Assembly (NCBI RefSeq): GCF_000276665.1
Contig: NW_004955483.1
Coordinates: forward strand, 9,231,553-9,295,552
Length of the DNA stretch: 64,000 nucleotides
DNA from: Chinchilla lanigera
Lineage: Eukaryota; Chordata; Mammalia; Rodentia; Chinchillidae
Direction: 5' to 3'
Part shown: positions 32,546 to 44,045 of the stretch, piece after piece
Position numbering within the stretch: position 1 is the stretch's first letter
Layout of the letters: each line of letters starts with the position of its first letter
Notes under the pieces: model-generated
The model's database searches: none
What the model saw: only the letters and a program-made list of their open reading frames with translations
Told to the model about the DNA's origin: nothing
Translations under genes and position numbers: made by a program

Positions 32546-34169
32546 TCCCTCAGGGTGCGTGTGGGGCAAGGGTAGTTTTCTGTTGCAGGAAAGAAGCACA
32601 CAGGTTGTCAGCTATAGAAGAGAAATGTGCAGTTGTTTGCCTTAAAGTGTCTTTGAGCCTTTGTTGAAAACTGTCAGGTGCAGAAATAACCAAGGATAAA
32701 ATTAAAGGAATTGTAAAATGAGAGGTTTTTTTATTTTCTTCCAAACATCAGATATTGGCATTTCTGATTTGGAGGTACTTAGTGGTCCATGGAATGTTTT
32801 CTTCCAAGAATTCATATTTCCTTACACATAGGAAAGGAAAGTTGGGTCCTCAAAGAGCATTTGTATAGTTAGAATCTGTGTCACTTGCCATGAGGCATCC
32901 TTGAGTCTGCATGATTTCCAAACCACCACCTAAGTTCTAAGGCACTGCTTTTGGAAGGTGGAGGGAAATAGAAGAGCCATTCTGCCCTGTACCCTCCATA
33001 TAAATCGTCCTTAGAACGGTCCTGGAGAGCTTCAGCGTGGAGGCATTGGTTCCTCACATACCTAAGCCAATGTTCCATGAAGCAGCACCAAAAATGCCTT
33101 CTTTCAAATGTGTTAGAACGCGCTCTTCTCGCTGATGTTATCACAGGCTAATAACTGCAGGAGTCTTTCAGAGAAGCTGTGCGGTTGGGTCGAGTTGTAA
33201 GCGAAACCACACCAGGTCAGGAAATGCAGTGGATTTTCTTACAGCAGGCACCAGTGAAACAGATGTTGACTTACACGGTAGGTCCCCTTCCTCGGTGATA
33301 ATTGAGAGCTTTGAAGGAAGGTTTTTGCTGTGCATCCAAAGAAATCAAGCCACTGCATTTGCACAAGGTCAGAGGGAAAGGGGAAAGCAGGACGCGGGGT
33401 TTGTTACTGCGCATGCTCTACCCAGGGGCATCCTCCATCCACAGTCTTGGTGTTTTGGACTCTGCACTCTTGGATAAGGTGTCTGTCTCTTCAGAGTTAC
33501 TTCCAATCTCCTCCCCAGCGGCTGTTACTGGAAGCCATAAAGGCACCTTTAACTTGACTAAACAAACTTGCCTCCTTGAGGGGATCCTTGTTTGAAGAAA
33601 CAGGATTGCCAGCTAGCACCATTCGTTGATGCTAGACACCTTCAGAACCTCCTAAACTTCAGACTTGACCGTGCTGGAGCTTTGCCTCTTGAATATCTTG
33701 CTGTCTATGCACTGTGCTCCATTCCCTCCTCCTGCGGTGTTTCCGGTTTCAGCATCCTTTGCCGGGGCTATCGCGGCTGCTTCCACGAGTATTTATTCTT
33801 GCCTTAAATCTTTTCTTCCTCCATTCATTCTGCTATTTTGAGAATTATATTCTGAAAGAAAGGGGATGATTTAATTACTGTTATACTTTAAAACCCTTGG
33901 AAACATATGGAAGTACGGCAAAGAGTTTGTAATCTAATGTTAAATATAAAATTCAGACTTCAAAATGGCATGTATACATTGATACAGAGATGTAACAAAA
34001 ATGTATGCCAGTCGACAAAGACTGGAGGACGCAAATAAGATAAAAATGAAGTTATGCTTAGTATTAGCATGGTCTGTATTTTATTTTTAAAAAAATAGCC
34101 CTTGATATTTTCCCTAGTGATGAATGAATACAGGGAGGTAAAAGGAAAATTTAAAAGGCTTTTGTCTTT
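32546..34169. other. Unassigned unique sequence
   Basis: 33000-33300 is repeat-free and CpG-retaining (for example 'gaacgcgctcttctcgctgatgttatcac') and may be regulatory. A 34-bp stretch at 33246-33279 has acceptor-like and donor-like flanks (ttcttacag, gtaggt) but is too small to call. 33700-33790 also has several CpGs. Confidence 0.3.
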
Positions 34170-34795
34170 CCAAAAGAGCTAAAGACATATTACCACAATA
34201 CATGCACCAAAATGTTTATAGCAACACAATTCATGACAGCAGTCTATATGTCCATCAACGGACATATGGATAAAGGAGAGAGATCTATACATAGTGGAAT
34301 ATTCCTCTGTTTTAAAGAAAGATAACTCCAAGACATTTGTAGGAGAATGGATACCCAGAAAACATAATGTTAAGTGAAATAAATCAGACACACAAGCTTA
34401 AGTGCCATCTGGGTTCCCTCATTTGAGTTACCCAAAGTACAAATAAAGAACAAAAGATTGATAAAAAGAAACAGGGAGGTGGCTCTGCAGCAAATGGAAG
34501 CACAGGGGCTGGGGGGAGGGGAAGGCGACTTAAAAAGATTTAAGGCGTGTCGTGCACACGGACCAACTCCCCACAATGAATGTAATCACTATGTGTCACA
34601 AACATGAACTATAACAAAACAGTAATAGTGAAAACAGGGGTGGGGGCGGCTCTAGAGATGGAGGGAAGGAAGTGGGTAGGGAGGGGAAGTGGAATAAAAA
34701 GAATTCAAATAGATTAAGTGCATGTATGACTCCCTCAGGAATGGAAACACCATGGGCTGCGAACATGTGCAAATAAAATCAAATTCAACAAAGGG
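34170..34795 (+). mobile_element. LINE-1 3' end fragment
   Basis: 'tttatagcaacacaattcatgaca...tatgtccatcaacggacatatggataaagg' and 'acatagtggaatattcc' match the end of L1 ORF2 and start of the 3' UTR. The purine-rich 3' UTR runs to 'aaataaaatcaaattcaac'. The reading frame is broken. Confidence 0.75.
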
Positions 34796-35389
34796 ATTTT
34801 GTTAGTTTTGTTTTCCATATAAGATAAAATGTGGACTTCATTGCGTAATCTTCAGGCTCCCTGGGTGTGCATTTATTATCAACTTACCATTTAAATCTCT
34901 TCTCCTCTAGACTCTCGTCCCTCTCATTTTCCCACCCTACAGTTCTTTCCTTTCCAAATATACTATGTACTTCAATGATCATCCACTTCTTCATGTTGGT
35001 TCTTCTGTGTATAATTCAATTTCAGAACCTAGTGAACTCCTACTCATTCACTGAGGCCTAATTGAAATGTCCCCTTTTCCTGCATTACAGCTATTGTACT
35101 ACAGTTCTTTGATTATGTACTTATTATCTCTGTGGATGAAGTTAGAGATCAGAGTATTTTAAGTCTCCTACTTCCAGTATTAAGGTCGTTCCTGAATGTA
35201 ACATAGTTTAACAAATATTTCTGGGAAGTAAGAAGAAATGTACAAATGATCCTTCAAGTGAAGGCATTACACGTGTTTTAGATAAGCACGCTGCTCATTA
35301 GTATTTCATAAAAATTATAAATAGTGAATGTTTCTGGCTAAACAAGTTTTATGAAAGTACTTGGATTCAGAATCCTGTCATTTAAGATA
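34796..35389. other. Unassigned AT-rich sequence
   Basis: No repeat or exon is recognised. Confidence 0.3.
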
Positions 35390-35660
35390 AACTACCCAAG
35401 GAAACCTTTGGCATTAGAAAACTTGAACATCACTTCATTTTCTCTATAGCCAGATTTGCGAAGCTAACTAGAAATTGCTTTTTTAGCTGTTTTACGGCAT
35501 GCATAATCATATCGGCCAAATCAGAAATCCAAATTAGTGACACATGCGGTGCTGGCAACATTATGTGAATATGTGATTTATTTTTTCCTTAAGGGAATTT
35601 AAAAAGTCAAGACTGGGTAACATTAAAGGATTGATGTAACATTTTTGATTCTGAAAGGCT
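35390..35660. promoter_or_regulatory. Candidate conserved non-coding element
   Basis: Repeat-free block with 'cggcatgcataatcatatcgg' at 35495-35515 (POU/homeodomain-like ATGCATAATCAT), 'ccaaattagtgac' and 'acattatgtgaatatgtg'. It differs in texture from the surrounding low-complexity AT-rich sequence. Motif-based only. Confidence 0.3.
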
Positions 35661-36143
35661 ATTCTGCTCTAGGAATATGCTTGTTACATGTTTTTTTTTC
35701 CCCATTTCTAAGAATTCTATTTGGCTAAAATACCAAAAGAGACAAAAAAAATTTTGGCTTAAATAAATGAAAAGTCATCTCCAAAATTAATTTTGGTTCT
35801 TTAAATGTTCCTTTTCAAAAAGAAGAATAGGATGTTTTTATATATCACATGTTAAAAATGCCACTAAATACATCACTGTGTACAGTTGTCAGTGAGGATC
35901 TGGAAGGGTTTTTATGGAGATCAATGTCTGAGGCATGTTATACATCTTTTCAAATAATACCTTGCTATTAGGGGCAATTTGTTTAATACTATACAGTATT
36001 TTATATTATGTAACATAAAATGTGTGTGTATATATAATACAGTATCTTCCTATTAGTGCTTTAGTTAGTATCAGTAAATGGAATATAGAATTTCAATTTG
36101 ACATTTGCCACCTTCTTTGCATAACATCCTTACCCACCCTTTA
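35661..36143. other. Unassigned AT-rich sequence
   Basis: No feature is recognised. Confidence 0.3.
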
Positions 36144-36247
36144 GTTTTTATTTATTTATTCATTTATTTTTTGGTACGGGGAATCGAACTCAGGACCTTG
36201 TGCTTGCCAGGCAGGTGCTTATGCCACTGAGCTATAGCCCCACCCCT
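36144..36247 (-). mobile_element. ID-type SINE, antisense
   Basis: A TTTA-rich tail complement (36144-36172) precedes 'ggtacggggaatcgaactcaggaccttgtgcttgccaggcaggtgcttatgccactgagctatagcccc'. Belongs to the 'ggtacc/ggtacg' ID subfamily. Flanks show only an imperfect duplication (cccaccctttag / ccacccccgtag). Confidence 0.9.
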
Positions 36248-36802
36248 TCCACCCCCGTAGTTTTCTTGCCTATAAAATCATGATAGTAGTTGAATTCTCA
36301 TTGCATTCATTGAGCAATTAGTCTGCAACACTTGTTGATTGGCTACTAGTTGATCCTTGTCCATTTTGCATAGTAAAGAACCTTCAGTAAATTCCTCATT
36401 TTTCTGTCCTGACCATTGAGTTCAGTGACAAACCTGACTCTGGGGCCACATGGGAAATGCTTCGGGAAATGCACCTTGGCTACAGTGAATGAATGCTAGT
36501 GATCTTCTGGCGCACTGTCTAGGGGCCCCCTTGCTCTTCCAGGTACTGCTGCTAATTACTTACCAGGAGGTACTGACTGCTCTATTGCCCTTTTGTGAGC
36601 TGAGAAGCATCTTAAATGCGCAGTGACAAAAGCTCAGGAAGGCAGCAGACCACTGCAGGTTTCATTACAGCTTCAGCTGTTCCCAATATAGCAGGTGCTT
36701 ATCTTCAACTGCCCTCCGCAGACTGGCTGGATGGGCCCATGCGGTGATGTTGTGTCAGGATGTCTGGCGTTGGTTAGCACAGGCAGATGGGTCTGGGAGC
36801 CA
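36248..36802. other. Unassigned sequence
   Basis: No feature is recognised. Confidence 0.3.
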
Positions 36803-36876
36803 GGCTGGGGTGTAGCTTGGTGGCAGAGCATGCTGAGCATCTACAAGGACCTGGATTTCGTCCCCAGCCCCCCTCA
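36803..36876 (+). mobile_element. ID-type SINE
   Basis: 'ggctggggtgtagcttggtggcagagcatgctgagcatctacaaggacctggatttcgtccccagcc' is an older ID body without a clear tail. Confidence 0.75.
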
Positions 36877-36989
36877 AAGTGTAAGTAGTAGAAGGCTCAG
36901 TAAGAAAGGGTATGAGAAAGAAACGAACTATTCTTGAAATGTGAGGGCTCTATATTCAGAACATACTACCTAGATAAAGCCCAAACTTT

Positions 36990-37235
36990 TGGTTAATTTT
37001 CCTGCTTTACTGAGGCATAGTTGGCAAATAAAATTGTATATATTTAAGGTATACAACGTGATGCTTTTATATTCATATGTCATGGAAAAAGTTTACCACA
37101 AGTTGTATGAGCCACCCTTACATAGGTAGCTTTTTGGCAGGGGTGGGGGTGGTAAGGACATTTAAGACCCACCTCTTAATTAATTTCAGGTATGCACTAC
37201 CATATTATTAGGTACAGTCAATGTGCTGGACCCAA
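36990..37235 (-). mobile_element. LINE-1 (L1M-like) 3' fragment, antisense
   Basis: 'ctttactgaggcatagttggcaaataaaattgtatatatttaaggtatacaacgtgatg' is the complement of the conserved end of old L1M elements. Confidence 0.8.
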
Positions 37236-37610
37236 TCCCCAGACTTCAAAGTTTTAAAATCCAGCTCCAAGAAACCCATTACACCCACCATAGTTTTTTT
37301 TAAGTAGTACATAAGTGTCCTGTTGTAAGTATGTTGGGTGACAGTATAATCTTGAGTGAAGTTCTTGAAGTAAGCTTCCAGAAATTGAAGACAAATATGG
37401 AGTGTGTTATTTAACCACTATAGGTCTCAGTTTACCTAAACAGGAAAAAATAAGACAGCACCCACCAGAGCTGTTGCCAAGTTACATGAGCAAATGTTCA
37501 CAAAGGTGTTGCAAAAGCCTTAGTTGTTGTTATGTATTGTTTCCTGGTGTTCCATTACTCAGTTCACAATAAGAAAAATTCCAGGATTTATTTACTTATT
37601 GATTAATTGA
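37236..37610. other. Unassigned sequence
   Basis: No feature is recognised. Confidence 0.3.
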
Positions 37611-37776
37611 TTGTGGTACTGAGATTGAATCCCAGGTCTTAGCACTGAGCTACTTTGGCAGCCATTTTTATGTTATTTTAATTTTTTATTTTGAGACAGC
37701 ACCTCCCTAGGTCACTAAGTTGGCCAGGCTGGGATCCTACTTGGGATTGTCCTGTCTCAGCCTCCCAGAATACAAC
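37611..37776 (-). mobile_element. B1-dID composite SINE, antisense
   Basis: ID part 'gtggtactgagattgaatcccaggtcttagcactgagctac' and B1 part 'ttgagacagcacctccctaggtcactaagttggccaggctgg...cagcctcccagaa'. Confidence 0.8.
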
Positions 37777-38249
37777 ACCATGTCATGTTTCCAGCATCCA
37801 TCCTTTTCTGAGTGCCTTCCTTAGACTCAGGTTATGTATCTGCCCCCAGTTCAGGAAGGTGAAACTAGGTGAGCTGAGTTAGGGGAGATGAGCTGTGCTG
37901 AAGGAGCACCATGGAGGGAGAGGCCTGGTCTGGCGAGGGCATGGTGCAAGTTTGTACGAAGTGCCCACCAGACCCTGAAGAATGGCCTGGATTCCACCTG
38001 GGGAGAGTTGCAGGGTATTCCACATAGGAGGGCGGAGCCTAAAGGTAGGAGCAGGGAGAGGGCGGGGCCTTGTGAGGACAGCTGTGGACCAGCTTGGGGC
38101 CGGTGTAAGATGCATGAAGTGCACCAAAGAAAAATTTGGAGAAAAGATGGGTTACTTGTGCACTCCCTGGTATCTTCAGTGGCTGGTATCTTCAGTGGCT
38201 TCATTCTCTGGTCCCCTCTTCCAGGACCTCCAAACCTGCAGATCCTCCA
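37777..38249. other. Unassigned sequence with two GC-box-like sites
   Basis: GGGCGGAGCC (38030-38039) and GGGCGGGGCC (38060-38069) lie exactly 30 bp apart. A perfect 16-bp tandem duplication CTGGTATCTTCAGTGG lies at 38167-38198. Overlapping frames of 109-147 codons on both strands cover this stretch but match nothing that I recognise. Confidence 0.35.
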
Positions 38250-38504
38250 GCTCTCTGTATAACACAGCACAGTATTTGCATATGACCTATGCATCCTCCT
38301 GTATACTTTAAATCATTTTTACATTGCTTATTGTACCCAATGAAATGTAAATATTTATGCTGTATTGTTTGGGAAATAATATCAAGGTGAAAGTCTGTGG
38401 GTGTTCAGACCCATGCAGATCTTTTTCCCGAATATGTAATGATGTCTGATGGGTGGAAAACTTGACTGTAGAACCCAGATACAGAGGCCCTGACTGAATG
38501 ATGA
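38250..38504 (-). mobile_element. MER2-type Tigger DNA transposon relic
   Basis: 'cacagtatttgcatatgacctatgcatcctcctgtatactttaaatcat', then 'gctgtattgtttgggaaata' and 'atacagaggccctgact', follow the MER2 consensus complement. Confidence 0.8.
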
Positions 38505-38640
38505 TAACAATTGATGTGAATTAGCAATTGAGTGGCTTCTACCATGTGCACCAGACTCTGTGGTTGGTGCTTTACATAAATGAGCTATGATCACAAGTCC
38601 TTGCCATCTAGCTATCCTCATTTTCCAGGCAAGAAAATCG
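38505..38640 (-). repeat. MIR SINE fragment, antisense
   Basis: 'gagtggcttctaccatgtgcaccagactctgtggttggtgctttacataaat...cctcattttccaggcaagaaa' is the complement of the MIR 3' half. Confidence 0.65.
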
Positions 38641-40071
38641 AGTTAGTTTCATACTAGGGGTTGGGATTTCTTTCTTAAGTGGTAGAAAACCTTTGAAGGT
38701 TTTAGAAAGGGAGGGAGTCATGATCAGACTTACCAGTGACTTACTTACCTGCTCTGTTAAAGTCTAAGCTCCCAATAGTTAGAGATGCTTCCTACACCAT
38801 CCTGCGTTCTCCAAAGAAACTATCTCTGCACTGCCAGCTTGGTGGATACCCCATGAGTACTGGTGAAGTCTGGTTTTAAAGCTTCCTCAACACAACTTGG
38901 GAAATATTCCGTGTATATTTTCCTTTTTAAAGGGGATATTAAACTAAGTAATTTACTCTGACAGGTTTTGCTTGTAGATACTTCATTTCCTTTGATCCTC
39001 ACAAGATGTCTGAAAGAGAGCATAACATTGGACAAATGCACTGGGACAGTATGTACCTCAAGGCTGTGATGGGTCAGGCTAAGATCCAGCCACTGACTTC
39101 TCACCTGTATTCCGCCCTCACCCCTGGCCTGTATTGAGACTTTGCTATTTCCCAACCTCTCAGGGTCTTTTCTTCCATTAGTTTAAGTCCACTTTGCTAT
39201 GTGAGCACCCTATTGCTTTCAACAAAACAAAAGCCCTATAAGGACCTAATCTACTTTGCAGAGGTTGATGGGAAAGAAATTGTTTCCAGCTGTCCTCAGG
39301 ACCAGTGTTCTAAATGACACTGCTGGCAGGTGGCCATTTGTAGGAACCCATCAAATTAGCCACTCCTACAAGCCCAGTGTCAAATACTGAGGGAGCCTGC
39401 AAAGTGCATGCCCTTCACAGTACATAGAGTTCAGGATTGAGTACATAGCAGAAATCCTAGATCTTTAAGGCAAACTCTTTGTTTCTTCCATCTGATTGAA
39501 CCCAAATTTATTACAGTACTAAAAGACACACAGCACCAGGCAGAGCAGCATTTGCCTCCAAAAGCTGCCTGGAATTTGAAATCACATTCCATGAAAGAGG
39601 AAGTTCAATTCCAGCTATCATGGGTCATAGCCAGTAAAGTCCTAAGCATATATTATGTAAACTCAACCCAGATCTGTATTTACTAACTTGTGGTTATCTG
39701 CTCCATGACATTGGTCCTCTGGAAGATTCTCTAAGATACCAAATCAGTTTGATGCATTTAAAGTTGGAGTCACAGATCCTTGGCTCCCACGCTGGTGTTG
39801 ATTTTCAGGGACTTAGCTCACCTGCAGCTGTGCACATTTGGGACGAATGGACATGGTCACCTCTCCTGTCCTGATAAGCAGTCACATTAGTCGCATCCCT
39901 TCCCTTGCTGACACCTTTTTCAGGCTCATGAGAGAATCGGGGAGCTAACAGTAGTCTGTCTCAGGGCCCCAGCTGCCAGCCAGACACCCCACTTTGAAAT
40001 TTTACATATATGTGTTTATATATGAGGGTAAGTATGAGGTTTAATCAATAAATACAATGAATGTCTAAATT
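38641..40071. other. Unassigned sequence
   Basis: Possible old L2-like piece around 38690-38760 ('ggagtcatgatcagacttac'). The remainder gives no recognisable repeat, exon or frame. Confidence 0.3.
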
Positions 40072-40187
40072 AAAAAGAATTATTACAGGGCCTGCAGATG
40101 TAGCTCAGCAGCACAGCGCTTGCCTAGTAGGTGCAAGGTCCTGACTTTGGTTCCCGATACAAAAAAAAAAAAAAAAAGAATTATTAC
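40072..40187 (+). mobile_element. Young ID-type SINE with 15-bp target-site duplication
   Basis: The body 'gggcctgcagatgtagctcagcagcacagcgcttgcctag...ttcccgatac' (40087-40160) is followed by a long A-run. AAAAAGAATTATTAC is duplicated at 40072-40086 and 40173-40187. Confidence 0.95.
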
Positions 40188-40629
40188 GATAAAAGACACA
40201 TTGCCATTAACCCCCTTTGAAATATTTCTCCTCCTTTGGAACTGCTAATCTCACTGTTCTTGCCACTGTCTAAAGCAGTTCATGGTTTACACCAATGGCA
40301 AATTCTGTCAAATAAAAACATTACATACAGTGTGTCTTTGTCTACCTTATTCATCAGATCTGGCATCATGTGACTTCTAGCTCTTCCCCAAAGTCAGATT
40401 ACCACGAACTGGAAACATTTTCAATCAGTTCAGGACATCAAGGCAGCCATGTCAGCACAGCCAAAGACACTCAGGAAAGAGGACTTCCAGAACTGCTTCA
40501 GAAAGTAGGAAGAACAATGGGATAAGTGTGTTTAAAGAAAGGAAGATTCATGGCATTGGGTTTTTTGCGATAATGTTTTCTAAGATTTAAATGTTTGCTG
40601 TACTTTTTATCATACCTCTTAATGTATAA
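40188..40629. other. Unassigned sequence
   Basis: No feature is recognised. Confidence 0.3.
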
Positions 40630-40960
40630 TTTCATCCCTGGGTATCCAAAGGAGATTCATTCCAGGACCCCTCTGATGTACCATAATGTATGGATGCTCA
40701 AGTCTCTGAAGTAACGTGGTGTAGTGTTTGCATAGAACCTATGTATATCTTCCCATATCTTATAAAATCATCTCTAGATTACTTATAGTACCACCGTATC
40801 AGGGGGATGTAAGTAGTTGTTATCCTGTATCATTTAGTAAATAATGACCAAAAGACTCTCTGAACATGTTCACTACGTGTTCAAATTTTTTTCTGAATAT
40901 TATCTATATGTTGGTGGTTGAATCTGTGGATCTAGCACCTATGCATATGGAAGGCCAATA
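40630..40960 (-). mobile_element. MER2-type Tigger DNA transposon relic, nearly full-length
   Basis: Both ends are visible: 'atccctgggtatccaaagg...ttccaggacccc' and 'ggtggttgaatctgtggatctagcacc...ggaaggcc'. In between are 'ctcaagtctctgaag', 'aatcatctctagattacttatagtacc' and 'tgttatcctgtatcatttag'. Confidence 0.85.
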
Positions 40961-40969
40961 ACATATGGA

Positions 40970-41265
40970 TGTCGTAAAATTTACCATTTAAAACCATCTT
41001 GAAAGTGTACCGTCTAGGGGCATTATGTACATTTCCAGTGTCATGCAACCTTGACCACTACCCATTTCTAGAGCATTTCATCGCCCCAGACAGGCACTCT
41101 GAACCTGTGAATGTTAGCTCCCTACCGTCCTTCCTAGCCGCTAGTGGCTTCTGCTCCACTCTCTGTCTCTATGACTTGGCCTATTTTAGATACCACCTGG
41201 AGTCTTGAAATATTTGTCCTTTTGTTTCTGTCTCTTAATTTTTAATATAGCATTTTAATAAACTT
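40970..41265 (-). mobile_element. LINE-1 (L1M-like) fragment, antisense
   Basis: 'aaaatttaccatttaaaaccatcttgaaagtgtac', 'catgcaaccttgaccactacccatttctagagc', 'ctctgtctctatgacttggcctattttagatacc' and 'aatatttgtccttttgtttctg' match the complement of the L1M 3' UTR. Confidence 0.85.
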
Positions 41266-42215
41266 TTCTAGTGTAAAGCATGAGTTATCAAGACTTCATG
41301 GCATCAACAATTATTAGTAAATATGATTCTCATTCTAATTTAAGAATGAAATTCTCATTCTAATCTAAGAAACTGGTGTCTATTAGAAGTAGGTAAAGAA
41401 AAGACATGGACATTTTTTTTTCATGTTCACAACTGAAAACAAAATGATGTTTGCCAAACACAAGATGTAGTTTTGTGTTTCTCTTTGGAGTTTATGTCTC
41501 CTTGCTTTGATTTTAGCCCGTTTGGCCCGAATTCTTCGAAGAATGTGTGCAGGCGGGCTTGCATTTCTGCAATGCCTGCTAGAGAGTTCTGAATGTTTTA
41601 GATACCATTTTTCAAAGGACATAAATTTACTCTTTTCATTCATTTTAAAGTTAATCATTCTGTCTACCTGCCTCTGTCCACCGCCGGGCACTAGCATGTA
41701 ATGCCTACTGTTGGAAAATTGGTGAATCATCGCTTCCACTTGTGGTGATATTTCTCAAAGCAGAAGTATTCCTTTCTGCAGAAGTATAGTAATTTCACTG
41801 CAGCAGTGGAGCTGGTAGTAGAGGTGAACAGAATTCTTCTATTTACGTCTTTAACAAGCCACAATTAAAAGTAGTGAGACGGCGTGTCAGAGTGAATGTT
41901 TTACTTTCAGATTTCTGTGATAGGACATGCTGCAGCAGGGCTGGTGTTTAAACTGCTTCTCCAGCACCCTGGAGCTGCAGAATCCCTAAGAAAGCAAGCC
42001 CAGAGGGTCTAATCTACTTCCTGCAAGTTAATGGGACAGTAATGACTTTTCAGTACAAAGGTAAAGATTGGCCTTAAATCACAGAAGCTTGTGATTCTTG
42101 AATCGTTAACATATATCACTTTCTTTTGGTTAAAAGATGGTACAGACTGATTTGTCGTTGAGAAGCTTTGAGGTTTTCTTTCTCTTTTTTCTGCCATTAT
42201 AACTGTTGCAATTAG
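41266..42215. other. Unassigned sequence, partly regulatory-looking
   Basis: A 25-bp imperfect tandem unit starts at 41326 (attctcattctaat, again at 41351). 41480-41700 is repeat-free, has retained CpGs and a perfect 14-bp palindrome ATTCTTCGAAGAAT (41531-41544). No gene is recognised. Confidence 0.35.
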
Positions 42216-42487
42216 GATGTAGTGGAGCGCGCTCCCTGCATGGGATTCAAGGAGCGGCGCGGAGGCGCAGTAACGTTTGTTATAGAAGGCCTTGTCCTCT
42301 ACTTTGATTTCGGGCACTGCACCCGGCCATTCGGCACTGCCCACTTCCCACCACTTCCACATTTCATTACATGCCCTGACTGCAGCTGCGCTGCTCTCAT
42401 AGGATACCACGAAGGAGGCCTTGCTGCGCGATGAACAATGACTGCAGTTGTGCTGGCAAGGTAATAACGCCATACATTGGCGATCAG
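42216..42487 (+). promoter_or_regulatory. CpG-enriched patch with exon-like borders
   Basis: About 15 CpGs fall within 220 bp (42221-42440), in a window otherwise depleted of CpG. A perfect 12-bp palindrome GGAGCGCGCTCC sits at 42224-42235. The left border has a pyrimidine tract and AG (42215); the right border is CAG|GTAAGAG (donor at 42488), with a second donor-like site at 42461. It could be an alternative first exon with its promoter, a non-coding exon, or a conserved element. The 154-codon minus-strand frame overlapping it is not credible as a protein. Confidence 0.4.
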
Positions 42488-43884
42488 GTAAGAGCTCCTT
42501 GTAAATATTTCCGTTTAGCCACTTGAGCTCCGCAGAAATGTGTACTGAAGTAGTTACGATGCATAGTTACTGTTGTAGAGAACAGTAATGTCCATCTACA
42601 GTGTCCCCACTCTTGTGATACGCGCAGCCTGCGCATGTGTTATGGACCAGGCCGATTGCTGTTGGAGCCGGTGATGCTTCAGAATCTCTCACCTGCACAG
42701 GTCGCTTGCACAGTTCGGGGCCTAACCCTATGCCTAATTTTAGGTTGTTATTTTTATAAACTCTCTTCTTTGAGGGGTAAAGACCTACCCTTCCCTGTAT
42801 TCACCCTCCTACCCTTTGCCTAACTTGATAAGCTTCAGGCCCCATAAACTGAATCCACCCCCAGGATGAATATGTATCAGCTGTGCCTATGCATATGTTA
42901 ATTAAATACATTCATTTCTCTTCCCTAGTAGTATGTGAAACTTTACAAAAAAAAAAAAAACACATGCCAGCCTGCAAAATCAGAAAATGAAAGTGCTGTG
43001 TGGCGTCTACCTCCTCCAAAAGTGTTCTAGGAAATGTGGATCTTGGACCTTTAACAAATAATAGTATCATGTTTATCTGATACTGATTGTGTCCTACACT
43101 TTCCAAACCGATGACTCATGATGATGATTCAGATAGTCCTGGGAATCCTGCAACCTGTCTTCCCACTTGCCTCCAGTAATGTACAGTACATCAAACACAC
43201 TTGATTAGGAGCTAGTAAAATTTAACTACATGGCTTCTTGTATTGCCCCAAAGCCACCTGAAGAAAAATTAATTTAGTAGCTATTTTGTGAGACACTTCT
43301 CCTAGCTCAGTGTGGTTATTTTAAGGTAATTTTCCCTGCTAAGAGCTCACTTGTTACAGGTGACTCTGATTTGAGAAACAGCTGTGGATTTCTAGTGTGC
43401 TGAATTGGTTTTTCTTCCCTTTTCAGAGAGTTCCTTTTTGTTCCTAGTCTGTTCTCTGGTATAAAAGCTAATTTACCTTAGGTTTTTTTTTTTTTTTTTA
43501 ATGTACCTGGTATACAAGCCAGGACATTTCCTGCAGAAATATCATTGCTAGGCTTAGGAAGAAAAAAAAAAAAAAAACTAAGAAAATATAACCCACTTCT
43601 CAAAAAAATAAAGTATTTGTCTATTTTAAAAAGGGCTTTAAGTTAATCCACAGTACCCTTTATGAGCCATCTCCATTTCACGCTAGTTAGTAATCCTAGG
43701 GCGGTGGAAAGGGGTGTGACAGCCTGTGTGGGCAGCAGGTCCCCATGCATAATGCAGCACAGGATGACTACAAAGTGAGGATGACCACATATGCTGTCTA
43801 ACCCTGCAAACCTGTCCCAGTGGTCTCTGCTTGACAACAGAACTCGTGTTAAAGACCTAGCGGCCACATGCAGCGCTGTGAAAG
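42488..43884. other. Unassigned sequence
   Basis: Holds A-runs at 42947-42960 and 43562-43577 and a T-run at 43483-43499, which may be old retroposon tails. No repeat body is recognised beside them. Confidence 0.3.
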
Positions 43885-44045
43885 GAGAGAAGCAAGCAGG
43901 CAGGATAATGCAGAGTTGGAAACTCCGTTGTTTGGGGCAGAAGGCAGTGGTCACACAACCTAGGTTTCAGTTCCCGCTGGGCCACTGATTTTGGGACCTT
44001 GGGAACATTCGGAATCTCCCTGGCATCTCAGTTTCCTCCCTTCTC
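43885..44045 (+). repeat. MIR SINE fragment
   Basis: 'gtggtcacacaacctaggtttcagttcccgctgggccactga' then 'gggaccttgggaacattcgg' and 'catctcagtttcctccc' follow the MIR consensus in order. Confidence 0.75.

Noticed and set aside
33246..33279. 34-bp microexon-like stretch between ttcttacag and gtaggt
   Set aside because: Splice-like dinucleotides at this spacing occur often by chance, and nothing else supports an exon here.
37851..38311. Overlapping 109-147-codon frames on both strands
   Set aside because: Open in several frames at once because stop codons are scarce in GC-richer sequence. None shows a family pattern.
41531..41544. Heat-shock element
   Set aside because: The GAA and TTC units are contiguous and lack the two-base spacing that HSF binding requires.
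42009..42473. 154-codon minus-strand frame
   Set aside because: Longest frame near the CpG patch, but no domain, signal or family resemblance. Its length is plausible by chance, and it mixes the CpG-rich and AT-rich halves without a consistent composition.
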